Below, piece after piece: positions 7,088 through 14,423 of a stretch of 25,781 bases of DNA. Every line of letters starts with the position of its first letter. The stretch's first letter is position 1. Position numbers and translations under genes: made by a program. Below the pieces are notes generated by a model. That model ran no database searches. It was given only the letters and a program-made list of their open reading frames with translations, and was not told the origin of the DNA. Origin of the DNA: [Mycobacterium] zoologicum (GTDB lineage Bacteria; Actinomycetota; Actinomycetes; Mycobacteriales; Mycobacteriaceae); assembly GCF_020172665.1 (NCBI RefSeq), contig NZ_CP083985.1, positions 3,426,512-3,452,292 of the forward strand. The letters run 5' to 3'.

Positions 7088-9442
7088 ATGGTTCCTTTGC
7101 CTCCCCGTCTGGTGGTGGCCGCGCCCGCATCCGGGCACGGCAAGACCACCGTGGCCGTCGGAATGATGGCGGCGCTGACCGCACGCGGACTGCGGGTCAG
7201 CGGGCACAAGGTCGGCCCGGACTACATCGATCCCGGCTATCACGCGCTGGCGACCGGCCGCCCGGCCCGCAACCTGGATCCGTATCTGGTCGGCGCGGAG
7301 CGGATCGTGCCGCTGTTGCGCCACGGTGCCGCCGACGCCGATATCGCCTTGATCGAAGGCGTGATGGGACTTTTCGACGGCCGGCTGGGTTCCGACGGCG
7401 AGGCCTCTACCGCCCACGTCGCGGCACTGACCGCCAGCCCGGTGCTGTTGGTGGTCGACATCTCCCATGCCTCCCGGACCCACGCCGCCGTGGTGGCGGG
7501 CCTGGCCGGCTTCGACCCGGCGGTACGGATCGCCGGGGTGGTGCTCAACAAGGCCGGCAGCGCCCGGCACGCCGACGAGGTCGTCGCCGCGTTGCGCCCC
7601 ACCGGCATGCCGGTGCTCGGGATACTCCCTCGCGATGGGGATGTAGAGACGCCGTCTCGGCACCTGGGCTTGGTGCCGGCCGTCGAGCGCGACGAGTCCG
7701 CTGCCGCGCTGGAGCGGCTGGCCGGGCTGATCGAGCAGCATGTGGACCTCGACGCGGTGGCGGCGGTGGCGCGGCAGGCTCCCGATCTGGTTGATGCGGT
7801 GTGGGATCCGAGTGTCGAAGTGCGCGCTGCGTCCCCGGGCCGGCCGGTGGTGGCGGTGGCCGGCGGGCGGGCATTCACGTTCGGCTACACCGAGACCTTC
7901 GAGTTGCTGCGCGCCGCGGGCTGCGAGGTGGTGAGTTTCGATCCGCTCACCGACGCCTGTCTGCCGGCCGGGACCGCCGGCATCTACCTGGGCGGCGGGT
8001 TCCCGGAGGTGTACGCCGCCGAGCTGGCCGCCAACACGGCCTTGACCGGCGCGCTGCGGGACGCTGTTGCGGCGGGGGTGCCGACCGTCGCCGAGTGCGG
8101 CGGGTTGGTCTACCTGTGCCGAAACGTCGGAGAGGTCGCCGGCGTCGGAGCCCTGGCAGCAGGCGCCGAGATGTCACCGCGCCTGACCCTGGGCTATCGG
8201 AACGCCACCGCACCGGCCGACAACCTGCTGGCGCGGGCCGGCGATCGGGTGACCGGACATGAATTCCACCGCACCCGTGTCGCTTTCGCACACCCGGTCG
8301 AAGCCGCCTGGCAGCTGCCGGACGGCCCGGACGGCGTCGCGGGGCCGAGCCTGCACGCCTCCTACCTGCACACCCACTGGGCGGGCTATCCGCGGCTGGC
8401 TCAGCGTTTCGCCGATGCGGTGCACGCCTACACCGGCCCGGATCTGCACCATCACGGCGACGTCGAGGCGACGCCCGGGCTGGCCGACTTCGCGGTGAAC
8501 GTCTACGCCGGGCCGCGTCCGGACTGGCTCGACGCCGCCCTGCACGCCTCGCTCGACGACGCCGCTTCGTATCCGGACGCCTCCGCCGCCCGCGCCGCCC
8601 TGGCCGGCCGACACGGCCGTTCCGATGCCGAGGTGCTGCCGACCGCGGGCGCGTCGGAGGCCTTCGATCTGGTGGCCCGGCTGCAAAAGTGGCAGCGGCC
8701 GGTGGTGATCCACCCGCAGTACACCGGGCCGCATACCGCGCTGGAGGCCGCCGGTCACCGCGTCGAGGTCGTACTCTGCCACGCCGACGACGGATTCGCG
8801 CTGCATCCCGACGCGGTGCCCGACGACGCCGACCTCGTCGTCGTCGGCAATCCGACCAATCCGACCGGGGTCCTGCACCCCGCTCAGACGCTGCTTCGAC
8901 TGCTGCGACCGGGCCGGGTGGTGCTGGTCGACGAAGCGTTCCTCGACGCCATCCCGGGCGAGCCGGAAGCCCTTTCCCGGGAAAGGCATCCGGGGTTGCT
9001 GGTGAGCCGCAGCCTGACCAAGCACTGGTCGATACCGGGCGTTCGAGCGGGCTATCTGCTCGGCGACCCCAAGCTGATCGCCGCCGCGGCCCGGCTGCAG
9101 ATCCCCTGGTCGGTGTCGGCCTCGGCTTTGGCCGCCATGGTGTCCTGCTCGGATGAGCGGGCGTCGGCCGAAAGTGATTCTCGAGCACGGCAGTTGGCGG
9201 TGTGGCGCACTGAACTCAGCGATGGGCTCGCCGCCCGTGGGGTGCCGTTCGTGGCGGGTCCCGCACCGTATGTGCTCGCGCGGGCCAGCGGCGGCGTACA
9301 TGCGACGTTGCGGGAGAACGGGATAGCGGTGCGACGCTGCGACACGTTCCCGGGACTGGACGCCACCTGGGTGCGGATCGCGGTCCGTCCGCCCGAGCTG
9401 ACCGCCCAGTTGCTGTCCGCCCTCGACCGGGTGCTGCGGTGA
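7088..9442 (+). CDS. cobB: CobB-CobC fusion: a,c-diamide synthase joined to PLP-dependent CobC (Rv2231c-like)
   Basis: A 784-residue two-enzyme protein. Residues 1 to about 450 are CobB, the glutamine-dependent (hydrogeno)cobyrinic acid a,c-diamide synthase, with ATP loop ASGHGKTT (14-21), KVGPDYIDPGYH and amidotransferase nucleophile Cys337 in VAECGGL. From about residue 453 a class I/II aminotransferase-fold domain begins (TPGLADFAVNVYAG), with GNPTNPTGV, LVDEAFLD and PLP-binding Lys645 in SRSLTKHW. This matches the CobC family, thought to make the aminopropanol arm by decarboxylating threonine phosphate. In M. tuberculosis the two functions are separate genes (Rv2848c, Rv2231c). ATG 7088 is preferred over TTG 7073 because it matches CobB N-termini. 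The cobD start overlaps the stop (GTGA). No frameshift separates the domains, so the fusion looks real. Confidence 0.93.
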   Translation: MVPLPPRLVVAAPASGHGKTTVAVGMMAALTARGLRVSGHKVGPDYIDPGYHALATGRPARNLDPYLVGAERIVPLLRHGAADADIALIEGVMGLFDGRLGSDGEASTAHVAALTASPVLLVVDISHASRTHAAVVAGLAGFDPAVRIAGVVLNKAGSARHADEVVAALRPTGMPVLGILPRDGDVETPSRHLGLVPAVERDESAAALERLAGLIEQHVDLDAVAAVARQAPDLVDAVWDPSVEVRAASPGRPVVAVAGGRAFTFGYTETFELLRAAGCEVVSFDPLTDACLPAGTAGIYLGGGFPEVYAAELAANTALTGALRDAVAAGVPTVAECGGLVYLCRNVGEVAGVGALAAGAEMSPRLTLGYRNATAPADNLLARAGDRVTGHEFHRTRVAFAHPVEAAWQLPDGPDGVAGPSLHASYLHTHWAGYPRLAQRFADAVHAYTGPDLHHHGDVEATPGLADFAVNVYAGPRPDWLDAALHASLDDAASYPDASAARAALAGRHGRSDAEVLPTAGASEAFDLVARLQKWQRPVVIHPQYTGPHTALEAAGHRVEVVLCHADDGFALHPDAVPDDADLVVVGNPTNPTGVLHPAQTLLRLLRPGRVVLVDEAFLDAIPGEPEALSRERHPGLLVSRSLTKHWSIPGVRAGYLLGDPKLIAAAARLQIPWSVSASALAAMVSCSDERASAESDSRARQLAVWRTELSDGLAARGVPFVAGPAPYVLARASGGVHATLRENGIAVRRCDTFPGLDATWVRIAVRPPELTAQLLSALDRVLR

Positions 9443-10398
9443 TACCGGCCCGAGCGGTCGGGCTGATGCTGGGCTACGCCGCCGATCGCGCCTTGGGTGA
9501 TCCGCGGCGGCTGCACCCGGTCGCCGGATTCGGTACGTGCGCACAGTGGTTGGAGCAGCGGACCTATCGCGACAACCGGGCCGCCGGGGCCGTACACATG
9601 CTGGTGCTTGCCGGGGGCGCCACGGGACTGGCGTACCTCGCGGAGCGCCTGGCCCGACATCCCCTGTCACGCACCGCCCTCACCGCGGCGGTCACCTGGG
9701 CGGTGTTGGGCGGGCGCTCGCTCGAGCGGGAAGCAGAATCCGTGCATGCCTTCCTGGCCGACGGTGATCTCGAGTCCGCCCGGATGCGGGTGGGCAACCT
9801 GGTCGGCCGCGACACCGCGTCGCTGAACCCGGACGAGATCGCCCGTGCCGTGGTCGAATCCGTCGCGGAGAACACCTCCGACGCGGTGGTGGCCTCGTTC
9901 GTCTGGGGTGCGCTCACGGGGGTTCCAGGCCTGGTGGCGCACCGCGCCGCCAACACGCTCGACGCCATGATCGGTCACCGCAATGCGCGTTACGGTCGGT
10001 TCGGCTGGGCCGCGGCCCGGCTCGACGATGTGATGGGACTGCCCGCCTCCCGGCTCAGCGCGGCCCTGGCCGCCGTATCAGGCCCCGATCCCGTTGGCGC
10101 ACTACGCGCATGGCGCCGCGACGCCCAGCATCACCCCAGCCCCAATGCCGGGGTGGTCGAGGCCGCGTTCGCCGGTGCGTTGGGTCTACAGCTAGGCGGC
10201 GTCAACACCTACTACGGGAACCGCCGCGAGGAGCGGGCCCTGATGGGCGACGGGCGGTCGCCTTCGCCGGGCGACATTCCGCGGGCGGTCCGGTTGGCGC
10301 GACGGGTGAACGCCGGTGCGATGGTGAGCACGGTTATCCACAGTTGGGTATTCGCCCGCAGATCAGGGGTTTTGCGCGCTTCCGGCACGCGCCGCTGA
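9439..10398 (+). CDS. cobD: CobD (CbiB-type): adenosylcobinamide-phosphate synthase
   Basis: An integral membrane enzyme that attaches (R)-1-aminopropan-2-ol phosphate to the f-carboxyl of adenosylcobyric acid. The protein has 319 residues. Family marks are GYAADRALGDPRRLHPVAGFG at the N-terminus, VESVAENTSDAVVASFVWG, ANTLDAMIGHRN, the RLDDVM loop and the C-terminal HPSPNAGVVEAAFAGAL. GTG 9439 overlaps the cobBC stop as GTGA, so the two are coupled. Its substrate arm comes from the CobC domain fused to the gene just upstream, which makes the order functionally neat. It is the last recognisable B12 gene of this operon. Confidence 0.95.
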   Translation: MIPARAVGLMLGYAADRALGDPRRLHPVAGFGTCAQWLEQRTYRDNRAAGAVHMLVLAGGATGLAYLAERLARHPLSRTALTAAVTWAVLGGRSLEREAESVHAFLADGDLESARMRVGNLVGRDTASLNPDEIARAVVESVAENTSDAVVASFVWGALTGVPGLVAHRAANTLDAMIGHRNARYGRFGWAAARLDDVMGLPASRLSAALAAVSGPDPVGALRAWRRDAQHHPSPNAGVVEAAFAGALGLQLGGVNTYYGNRREERALMGDGRSPSPGDIPRAVRLARRVNAGAMVSTVIHSWVFARRSGVLRASGTRR

Positions 10399-10423
10399 CC
10401 AACCCGGCTCTACCGTTGGCCCC

Positions 10424-10732
10424 ATGTCCCCACAATCCTGGGTGACGTTGATCGTCGGTGGCCTGGCCACGGTCGGCGTCATCGTGACCTGGCAGCAGAA
10501 GAACCGTGCCGATCGGCGTAGCGAATGGTGGCGGCGCACGGCTTGGGCTTTTGAGCGGACGTTCGCGGGGAGCAACAGCCAGATCAGCCTCGGCTGGTCC
10601 CTCCTCGCAACCCTGATGCGGTCTAAACTGGCGACCGTCGACGACGTCGACATCGTCCAGGTGATCGTGGAACACGCCGCATTGGCCTATGCAGGCAAGG
10701 AGAACAACCATGGCAGCCGAAGACAAGCCTGA
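10424..10732 (+). CDS. Small hypothetical protein with one N-terminal membrane segment
   Basis: A 102-residue protein I do not recognise. Residues 5 to about 23 (SWVTLIVGGLATVGVIVTW) form one hydrophobic segment, followed by a basic stretch (KNRADRRSEWWRR), so the C-terminal part is probably cytoplasmic. The rest looks amphipathic helical. It starts 26 bp after the cobD stop, with no strong ribosome-binding site. It overlaps the next small gene by 23 bp, suggesting the two are a pair. It may be read through from the cobD operon, but nothing links it to B12. Confidence 0.6.
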   Translation: MSPQSWVTLIVGGLATVGVIVTWQQKNRADRRSEWWRRTAWAFERTFAGSNSQISLGWSLLATLMRSKLATVDDVDIVQVIVEHAALAYAGKENNHGSRRQA

Positions 10733-10850
10733 GGCCTCGCAGCGTTCTGACCTGGACGCCGCCAAAGCCGCCGCCCGCGTCGCAGTTGAGGCCAGCAAGC
10801 GGACCGGCCGCCCGGTCGACCCCAGAGTCAAGGAGCTCGCGGAGTCCTAG
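10710..10850 (+). CDS. Very small hypothetical protein (46 aa)
   Basis: A short charged, alanine-rich protein (MAAEDKPEASQRSDLDAAKA at the N-terminus, ending in DPRVKELAES). It has no cysteine or hydrophobic segment and is likely helical and soluble. A strong Shine-Dalgarno AAGGAG (10698-10703) lies 6 bp before the ATG, better than that of its upstream partner, which is the main reason to believe it. Its TAG stop shares a CTAG palindrome with the stop of the convergent reductase gene. I know of no function. Confidence 0.55.
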   Translation: MAAEDKPEASQRSDLDAAKAAARVAVEASKRTGRPVDPRVKELAES

Positions 10851-11263
10851 GTCTCATTCCTGATCAGCTCGATGACGGGGATGATCCGATCGGTGCGTTC
10901 CCGGTAGGTGGCGAAACCCGGGTAGCGCTCGGCCTGGATCGCATACAGCCGGTCGTGTTCGGCGCCGGTGATCTCGGTCGCGGTGACCGACTGGGTCTCG
11001 GTGCCGATCTCGACGGTGGCCGACGGGTTGGCCCGCAGGTTGTGATACCAGCTCGGATGCCGGTCGCTGCCCGCGTTGGAGGCGAACACGAAGATCCGGT
11101 CGCCCTCGGGCAGGTACATCATCGGGCTGATGCGCTGCTGTCCGGATTTCGCCCCGATGGTGGTCAGCAACAGCACCGGCGCCCCCTCGAACTGCCCGCC
11201 CAATTTTCCACCGCTGCTACGGAATTCAGCGATGTTGCGGGCGTTGAAATCCATCGGCTCCAT
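10847..11263 (-). CDS. Nitroreductase family deazaflavin (F420)-dependent oxidoreductase, Ddn-like
   Basis: A 138-residue split-barrel protein of the FDOR-A/Ddn group, which use coenzyme F420H2 to reduce quinones or nitro compounds. Typical marks are the N-terminal NARNIAEFRSSGGKLGGQFEGAPVLLLTT, then GAKSGQQRISPMMYLPEGD and HPSWYHNLRANPSATVEIG. ATG 11263 was chosen because an AGGGAG ribosome-binding site precedes it, and upstream translation in the same frame lacks family similarity. ATG 11254 is a weaker alternative. The gene begins 11 bp after the stop of the ABM-domain gene, so the two form an operon. The substrate is unknown. Confidence 0.88.
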   Translation of the reverse strand: MEPMDFNARNIAEFRSSGGKLGGQFEGAPVLLLTTIGAKSGQQRISPMMYLPEGDRIFVFASNAGSDRHPSWYHNLRANPSATVEIGTETQSVTATEITGAEHDRLYAIQAERYPGFATYRERTDRIIPVIELIRNET

Positions 11264-11274
11264 GGTTGCTCTCC

Positions 11275-11565
11275 CTAGTCGATACCCACGAAGTGTTCGA
11301 TCACCGGCGGCGACGCGTAGAAATGGTGCAACAACTCCCGCCACTGGCCGAATTCCGGCGACTTGCGGAATCCCTCGGTGTGCGCCTCCACGCTCTCCCA
11401 CTGCACCAGCAGCAGATACAGGTCCGGCGACTCGACCGAACGTGACATCGAAATCCCCAGGAATCCGGGTTGCGCCGCGATCAGCGGCCGGGCCTGGGCG
11501 AACGCGGCTTCGAACTCGGCTTCGCTGCCCGGACGGATCGGCAGTACTCCATGCTCCACAATCAC
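11275..11565 (-). CDS. Antibiotic biosynthesis monooxygenase (ABM) domain protein
   Basis: A 96-residue dimeric ferredoxin-fold protein. The sequence runs IVEHGVLPIRPGSEAEFEAA, then QPGFLGISMSRSVESPDLYLLLVQWESVEAHTEGFRKSPEF, the standard ABM pattern with a conserved W-x-S-x-E-x-H turn. Such proteins act as small cofactor-free monooxygenases or bind heme or quinones. The actual role here is unknown. GTG 11565 gives the expected start just before the first beta strand. A second GTG lies two codons in. It heads the two-gene operon with the F420-type reductase and is divergent from the membrane protein at 11687. Confidence 0.85.
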   Translation of the reverse strand: MIVEHGVLPIRPGSEAEFEAAFAQARPLIAAQPGFLGISMSRSVESPDLYLLLVQWESVEAHTEGFRKSPEFGQWRELLHHFYASPPVIEHFVGID

Positions 11566-11615
11566 GCCTGCCAGTCTGCCGGACGCGGTGTGTCGAGCGT
11601 TACCGCCCACCCCAC

Positions 11616-11671
11616 TTGTCTGTGACCGACATGCACAGATACGTTGTCTGCAACCGACGGACACAGATAAC
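11616..11671. repeat. Tandem 28-bp direct repeat in the divergent intergenic region (candidate operator)
   Basis: Two adjacent 28-bp units (11616-11643 and 11644-11671) match at 21 of 28 positions. Both have the pattern TTGTCTG-N2-ACCGAC-N3-CACAGATA. Within each unit TGTCTG and CAGATA form a loose inverted repeat, as expected of a dimeric repressor site. They lie between the minus-strand ABM gene (start 11565) and the plus-strand membrane-protein gene (start 11687), ending 15 bp before the latter. A regulator binding here could control either or both. No regulator gene is present nearby. Confidence 0.55.
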
Positions 11672-11686
11672 CGGGGGGCTTGCGGC

Positions 11687-12133
11687 ATGGGTGCAATCGC
11701 GGCAGCAGTCGTCTTCTCCTGGCTGGGCATGGTCCTGGCGATCTCGTTCATCGAGGCCCCGCTGAAATTCCAGGCGCCCGGGATCACCCTCCAGCTGGGA
11801 TTGGGCATCGGCCGACTGGTGTTCCGTGCGCTCAACGCGGTCGAGATCGCACTGGCGAGCCTGGTGCTGCTGGCCGTCACCGTCGATCCCCCCGGCTCGG
11901 CTCCGCTGACTGCGCTCGGCATAGCGATCGCGGTGCTGATCACCCAGTCGGTGCTGGTGCGCCCCAGGCTGCGGCGCCGCTCGGATGCGGTACTGGCCGC
12001 AGCGGTGGCGCCGGGCGGCGGGATGCGCGAACGCTCGCACGCGCACTACGCGTACGCCGGGCTGGAGGTCATCAAAGTCGTCGCGCTCCTGGCCACCGGC
12101 ATAGGCCTGCAACTCGCCGTGGCCTGTCCCTAA
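11687..12133 (+). CDS. Small integral membrane protein, about four helices
   Basis: A 148-residue protein of unknown function. Hydrophobic segments are at about 3-23, 45-66, 75-95 and 124-145, with a basic loop RPRLRRRSD after the third and a HAHYAYAGLEVIK stretch before the fourth. The FIEAPLKF motif at the end of helix 1 is shared, as far as I recall, by uncharacterised actinobacterial and proteobacterial membrane proteins. ATG 11687 has a G-rich stretch a few bases upstream. The tandem 28-bp repeat just before it may be its operator. Its stop TAA shares bases with a short minus-strand frame following cobK. Confidence 0.75.
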   Translation: MGAIAAAVVFSWLGMVLAISFIEAPLKFQAPGITLQLGLGIGRLVFRALNAVEIALASLVLLAVTVDPPGSAPLTALGIAIAVLITQSVLVRPRLRRRSDAVLAAAVAPGGGMRERSHAHYAYAGLEVIKVVALLATGIGLQLAVACP

Positions 12134-12234
12134 TCGTCGGATTCGATCCCCTGCCCGGCGATGTACGTGCGGAATCCCCACAGGTAGGGCAAGCGCAATG
12201 GCCCCGGCAGCCGGGTGCTGCGACCGGGCCGCAA
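12130..12234 (-). CDS. Possible small ORF or protein remnant following cobK
   Basis: After the cobK TGA stop, the same reading frame stays open for 37 codons and ends RLPGPLRLPYLWGFRTYIAG... before a TAG at 12132-12130. The composition (Tyr, Trp, Phe, Ile in a compact run) looks protein-like rather than random GC-rich frame. TTG 12234 would give 34 residues. It may be the tail of a degraded gene, a small protein or chance. A short CCCGG-CAG-CCGGG palindrome (12203-12215) falls inside it and could instead be a terminator. Confidence 0.2.
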   Translation of the reverse strand: MRPGRSTRLPGPLRLPYLWGFRTYIAGQGIESDD

Positions 12235-12240
12235 TGTTCG

Positions 12241-12975
12241 TCAGCACCATGACATCACCCACACCAGTACCTGTTCGACGGTGTGCACCACCTGCACCCC
12301 GAGCGCCGGAACCGGCCGGCGCACGATCACGATCGGCACCCCGAGTTCTCGGGCGGCCAGCATCTTCGGCCAGGTGTATTCGCCGCCGGAGTCTTTGGTG
12401 ACGACGACGTCCGCGCGATGCTCGCCCAGCAGCGCCAGTTCGCCCGCCAGCGCGTACGGACCGCGGTCGCCGAGCACCGTCCAGCCCGGCGGCACGCTGA
12501 TCGACGGCGCCTCTACCACGCGCGCCAGTACCGCCGCGTCGGCCAGCGCCGGCAGATATGCCCCCAACTGCTGGCGCCCGATGGTCAGCACCGGCCGGCG
12601 GCCCAGTGCGGCGGCGCGCTGCGCGGCCTGCTCATGTGAGTCAACCCAGTGCCAGGACGCGCCGGCCGGCTCCGTCCAGCCGGGCCGCTCCAGGCGAAGC
12701 AACGGACGGCCCGCCGCGGCGCAGGCTGCAGCGGCGTTGGCCGACATCGTCGTCGCGAACGGATGGGTGGCGTCGACGACAGCCTCGTAGTCGGCCAATG
12801 CCGCACGCAGACCATCGATTCCACCGAAGCCGCCGATCCGTACCGCGCCGGCCGGTAGCCGTGGATCGGCGACGCGGCCGGCCAGTGACGTGGTCACGTC
12901 GATACCGGCGGCCACCAGTCGGTCGGCCAGGGCCCGGGCTTCGGCGGTGCCGCCGAGCAGCAGCACGCGTGTCAT
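12241..12975 (-). CDS. cobK: CobK: precorrin-6A reductase
   Basis: CobK reduces the C18-C19 double bond of precorrin-6A with NADPH, giving dihydro-precorrin-6, the CobL substrate. The protein has 244 residues, as in M. tuberculosis. It starts with the dinucleotide-binding VLLLGGTAEARALA, followed by VVDATHPFATTMSANAAAAC, LTIGRQQLGAY and VVTKDSGGEYTWPKMLAARELGVPIVIVRRP, all characteristic. ATG 12975 overlaps the cobQ stop (ATGA). It is the last gene of the cobN-cobF-cobQ-cobK operon. The frame continues beyond its stop for 37 codons (noted separately). Confidence 0.95.
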   Translation of the reverse strand: MTRVLLLGGTAEARALADRLVAAGIDVTTSLAGRVADPRLPAGAVRIGGFGGIDGLRAALADYEAVVDATHPFATTMSANAAAACAAAGRPLLRLERPGWTEPAGASWHWVDSHEQAAQRAAALGRRPVLTIGRQQLGAYLPALADAAVLARVVEAPSISVPPGWTVLGDRGPYALAGELALLGEHRADVVVTKDSGGEYTWPKMLAARELGVPIVIVRRPVPALGVQVVHTVEQVLVWVMSWC

Positions 12976-14423
12976 GGTGCTCCCGGCGCCAGGAACGGCA
13001 GTCCGTCCGGGGGCCCGCCGCGTGCCAATGCCAGCAGCGCATCGACATCGAGGTGTTCTTCGACCAGGTCCGCCAGGAGGTCGATCCGGCGCTCCCGTGC
13101 GGCCGGGAATGACACGCCGGACGGCTGCAGGCCCAGGGTCTCGGTCAGGAACGCGACCCGATGCGCATCGGCCTCCATCGCACCGTGCCGCATGGTGCCG
13201 AACACGTGCTCGGCGCGGGCTCCGCCGGGATAGTCCTGCGCGCCCTCCCCGCGCACGACTCGACCGTGGTGTATCTCGTATCCCCCGTCGGAGACGCGCA
13301 GCACTTTGTCTGCGCCGAAACATGTTTCGACATCCAGCAGGCCCAGCCCGACGACCTCGCCGGGCGGTCCCTCGATGCCGTCGGGGTCGCGGATCACCCG
13401 GCCCAGCATCTGAAATCCCCCGCAGATCCCCAACACCGGCTTGCCGGCGGCGGCGTGGGCGGTGATCGCGGCATCGAGCCCGCGTGCGCGCAGCCAGGCC
13501 AGGTCGCTGACGGTCGCGCGGGTTCCCGGCAGCACCACCAGGTCGGCGTCGGAGACCGCACGCGGATCGGAGGCGAACACCACGTCCAGATCGGGTTCCA
13601 GGCCGAGCGCATCCAGGTCGGTGAAGTTGCTGATCCGCGGCAGCCGGATCACCGCCACCCGGCGCGCCCCGGTCTTCGTCGAGCGCCTGCCGTCCAGGTC
13701 GAGGGCGTCCTCGGAATCCAGCCACAGCCCCGGGTGCCACGGCAGGGTGCCGAAGACCCTTCGGCCGGTAAGCCGTTCCAGATCCCGAAGGCCCGGCTCC
13801 AGCAACTGTTGCCGGCCGCGGAACTTGTTGACGACGAAGCCCGCAACCAGGGCCTGGTCTTCCGGCGAGAGCAACGCGACGGTGCCGAAGAACGCCGCGA
13901 ACACCCCACCGCGGTCCACGTCGCCGACCACCACCACCGGCAGGCCGACGTGCCGAGCCAGGCCCATATTCACGTAATCGCCTGCCCGCAGGTTGATCTC
14001 GGTGGGGCTACCAGCGCCCTCCGCGATGATCACGTCGTGGCGCGCGGCGAGATCGTCATAGGCGGCGTGCGCCGCGGCGGCCAGCTCCGTGCGGCTACCC
14101 ATCCAGTTCGACGACGACAGCTCACCCCACGGCCGGCCCATCAGCACCACATGACTTTGCTGATCACTGCCGGGTTTGAGCAGCACCGGGTTCATCGCCG
14201 GCTCGGGCTCGGCACAGGCGGCCAATGCCTGAATCCATTGCGCCCGACCGATTTCGGCCATGGTGCCGTCCGCGGCGGCGCACACCATCGAGTTGTTCGA
14301 CATGTTCTGCGCCTTGTAAGGCGCGACCCGCACCCCGCGGCGCGCCAGCGCCCGGCACACCCCGGTGACCACCACGGTCTTGCCGGCGTCGCTGGTGGTT
14401 CCGGCGATCAGCATCCCGGCCAT
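12972..14423 (-). CDS. cobQ: CobQ: adenosylcobyric acid synthase (glutamine-hydrolysing)
   Basis: CobQ amidates carboxylates b, d, e and g of adenosylcobyrinic acid a,c-diamide using ATP and glutamine. The protein has 483 residues. The N-terminal synthetase domain has the P-loop GTTSDAGKT, APYKAQNMSNNS, EIGRAQWIQALA and IIAEGAGSPTEINLR. The C-terminal glutamine amidotransferase-like domain has the nucleophile in VLGICGGFQMLGR and a histidine in GYEIHHGR. ATG 14423 was chosen over a more upstream in-frame start because it gives the canonical MAGMLIAGTT N-terminus and shares one base with the cobF stop. In M. tuberculosis cobQ1 lies beside PPE2. Here it sits inside the cobN operon, and the PPE gene is 9 kb away. 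Confidence 0.96.
   Translation of the reverse strand: MAGMLIAGTTSDAGKTVVVTGVCRALARRGVRVAPYKAQNMSNNSMVCAAADGTMAEIGRAQWIQALAACAEPEPAMNPVLLKPGSDQQSHVVLMGRPWGELSSSNWMGSRTELAAAAHAAYDDLAARHDVIIAEGAGSPTEINLRAGDYVNMGLARHVGLPVVVVGDVDRGGVFAAFFGTVALLSPEDQALVAGFVVNKFRGRQQLLEPGLRDLERLTGRRVFGTLPWHPGLWLDSEDALDLDGRRSTKTGARRVAVIRLPRISNFTDLDALGLEPDLDVVFASDPRAVSDADLVVLPGTRATVSDLAWLRARGLDAAITAHAAAGKPVLGICGGFQMLGRVIRDPDGIEGPPGEVVGLGLLDVETCFGADKVLRVSDGGYEIHHGRVVRGEGAQDYPGGARAEHVFGTMRHGAMEADAHRVAFLTETLGLQPSGVSFPAARERRIDLLADLVEEHLDVDALLALARGGPPDGLPFLAPGAP

Noticed and set aside
7545..9670. Several long minus-strand frames opposite cobBC and cobD
   Set aside because: Arg/Pro-rich shadow translations with no recognisable motifs. 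The plus-strand genes are complete and overlapping.
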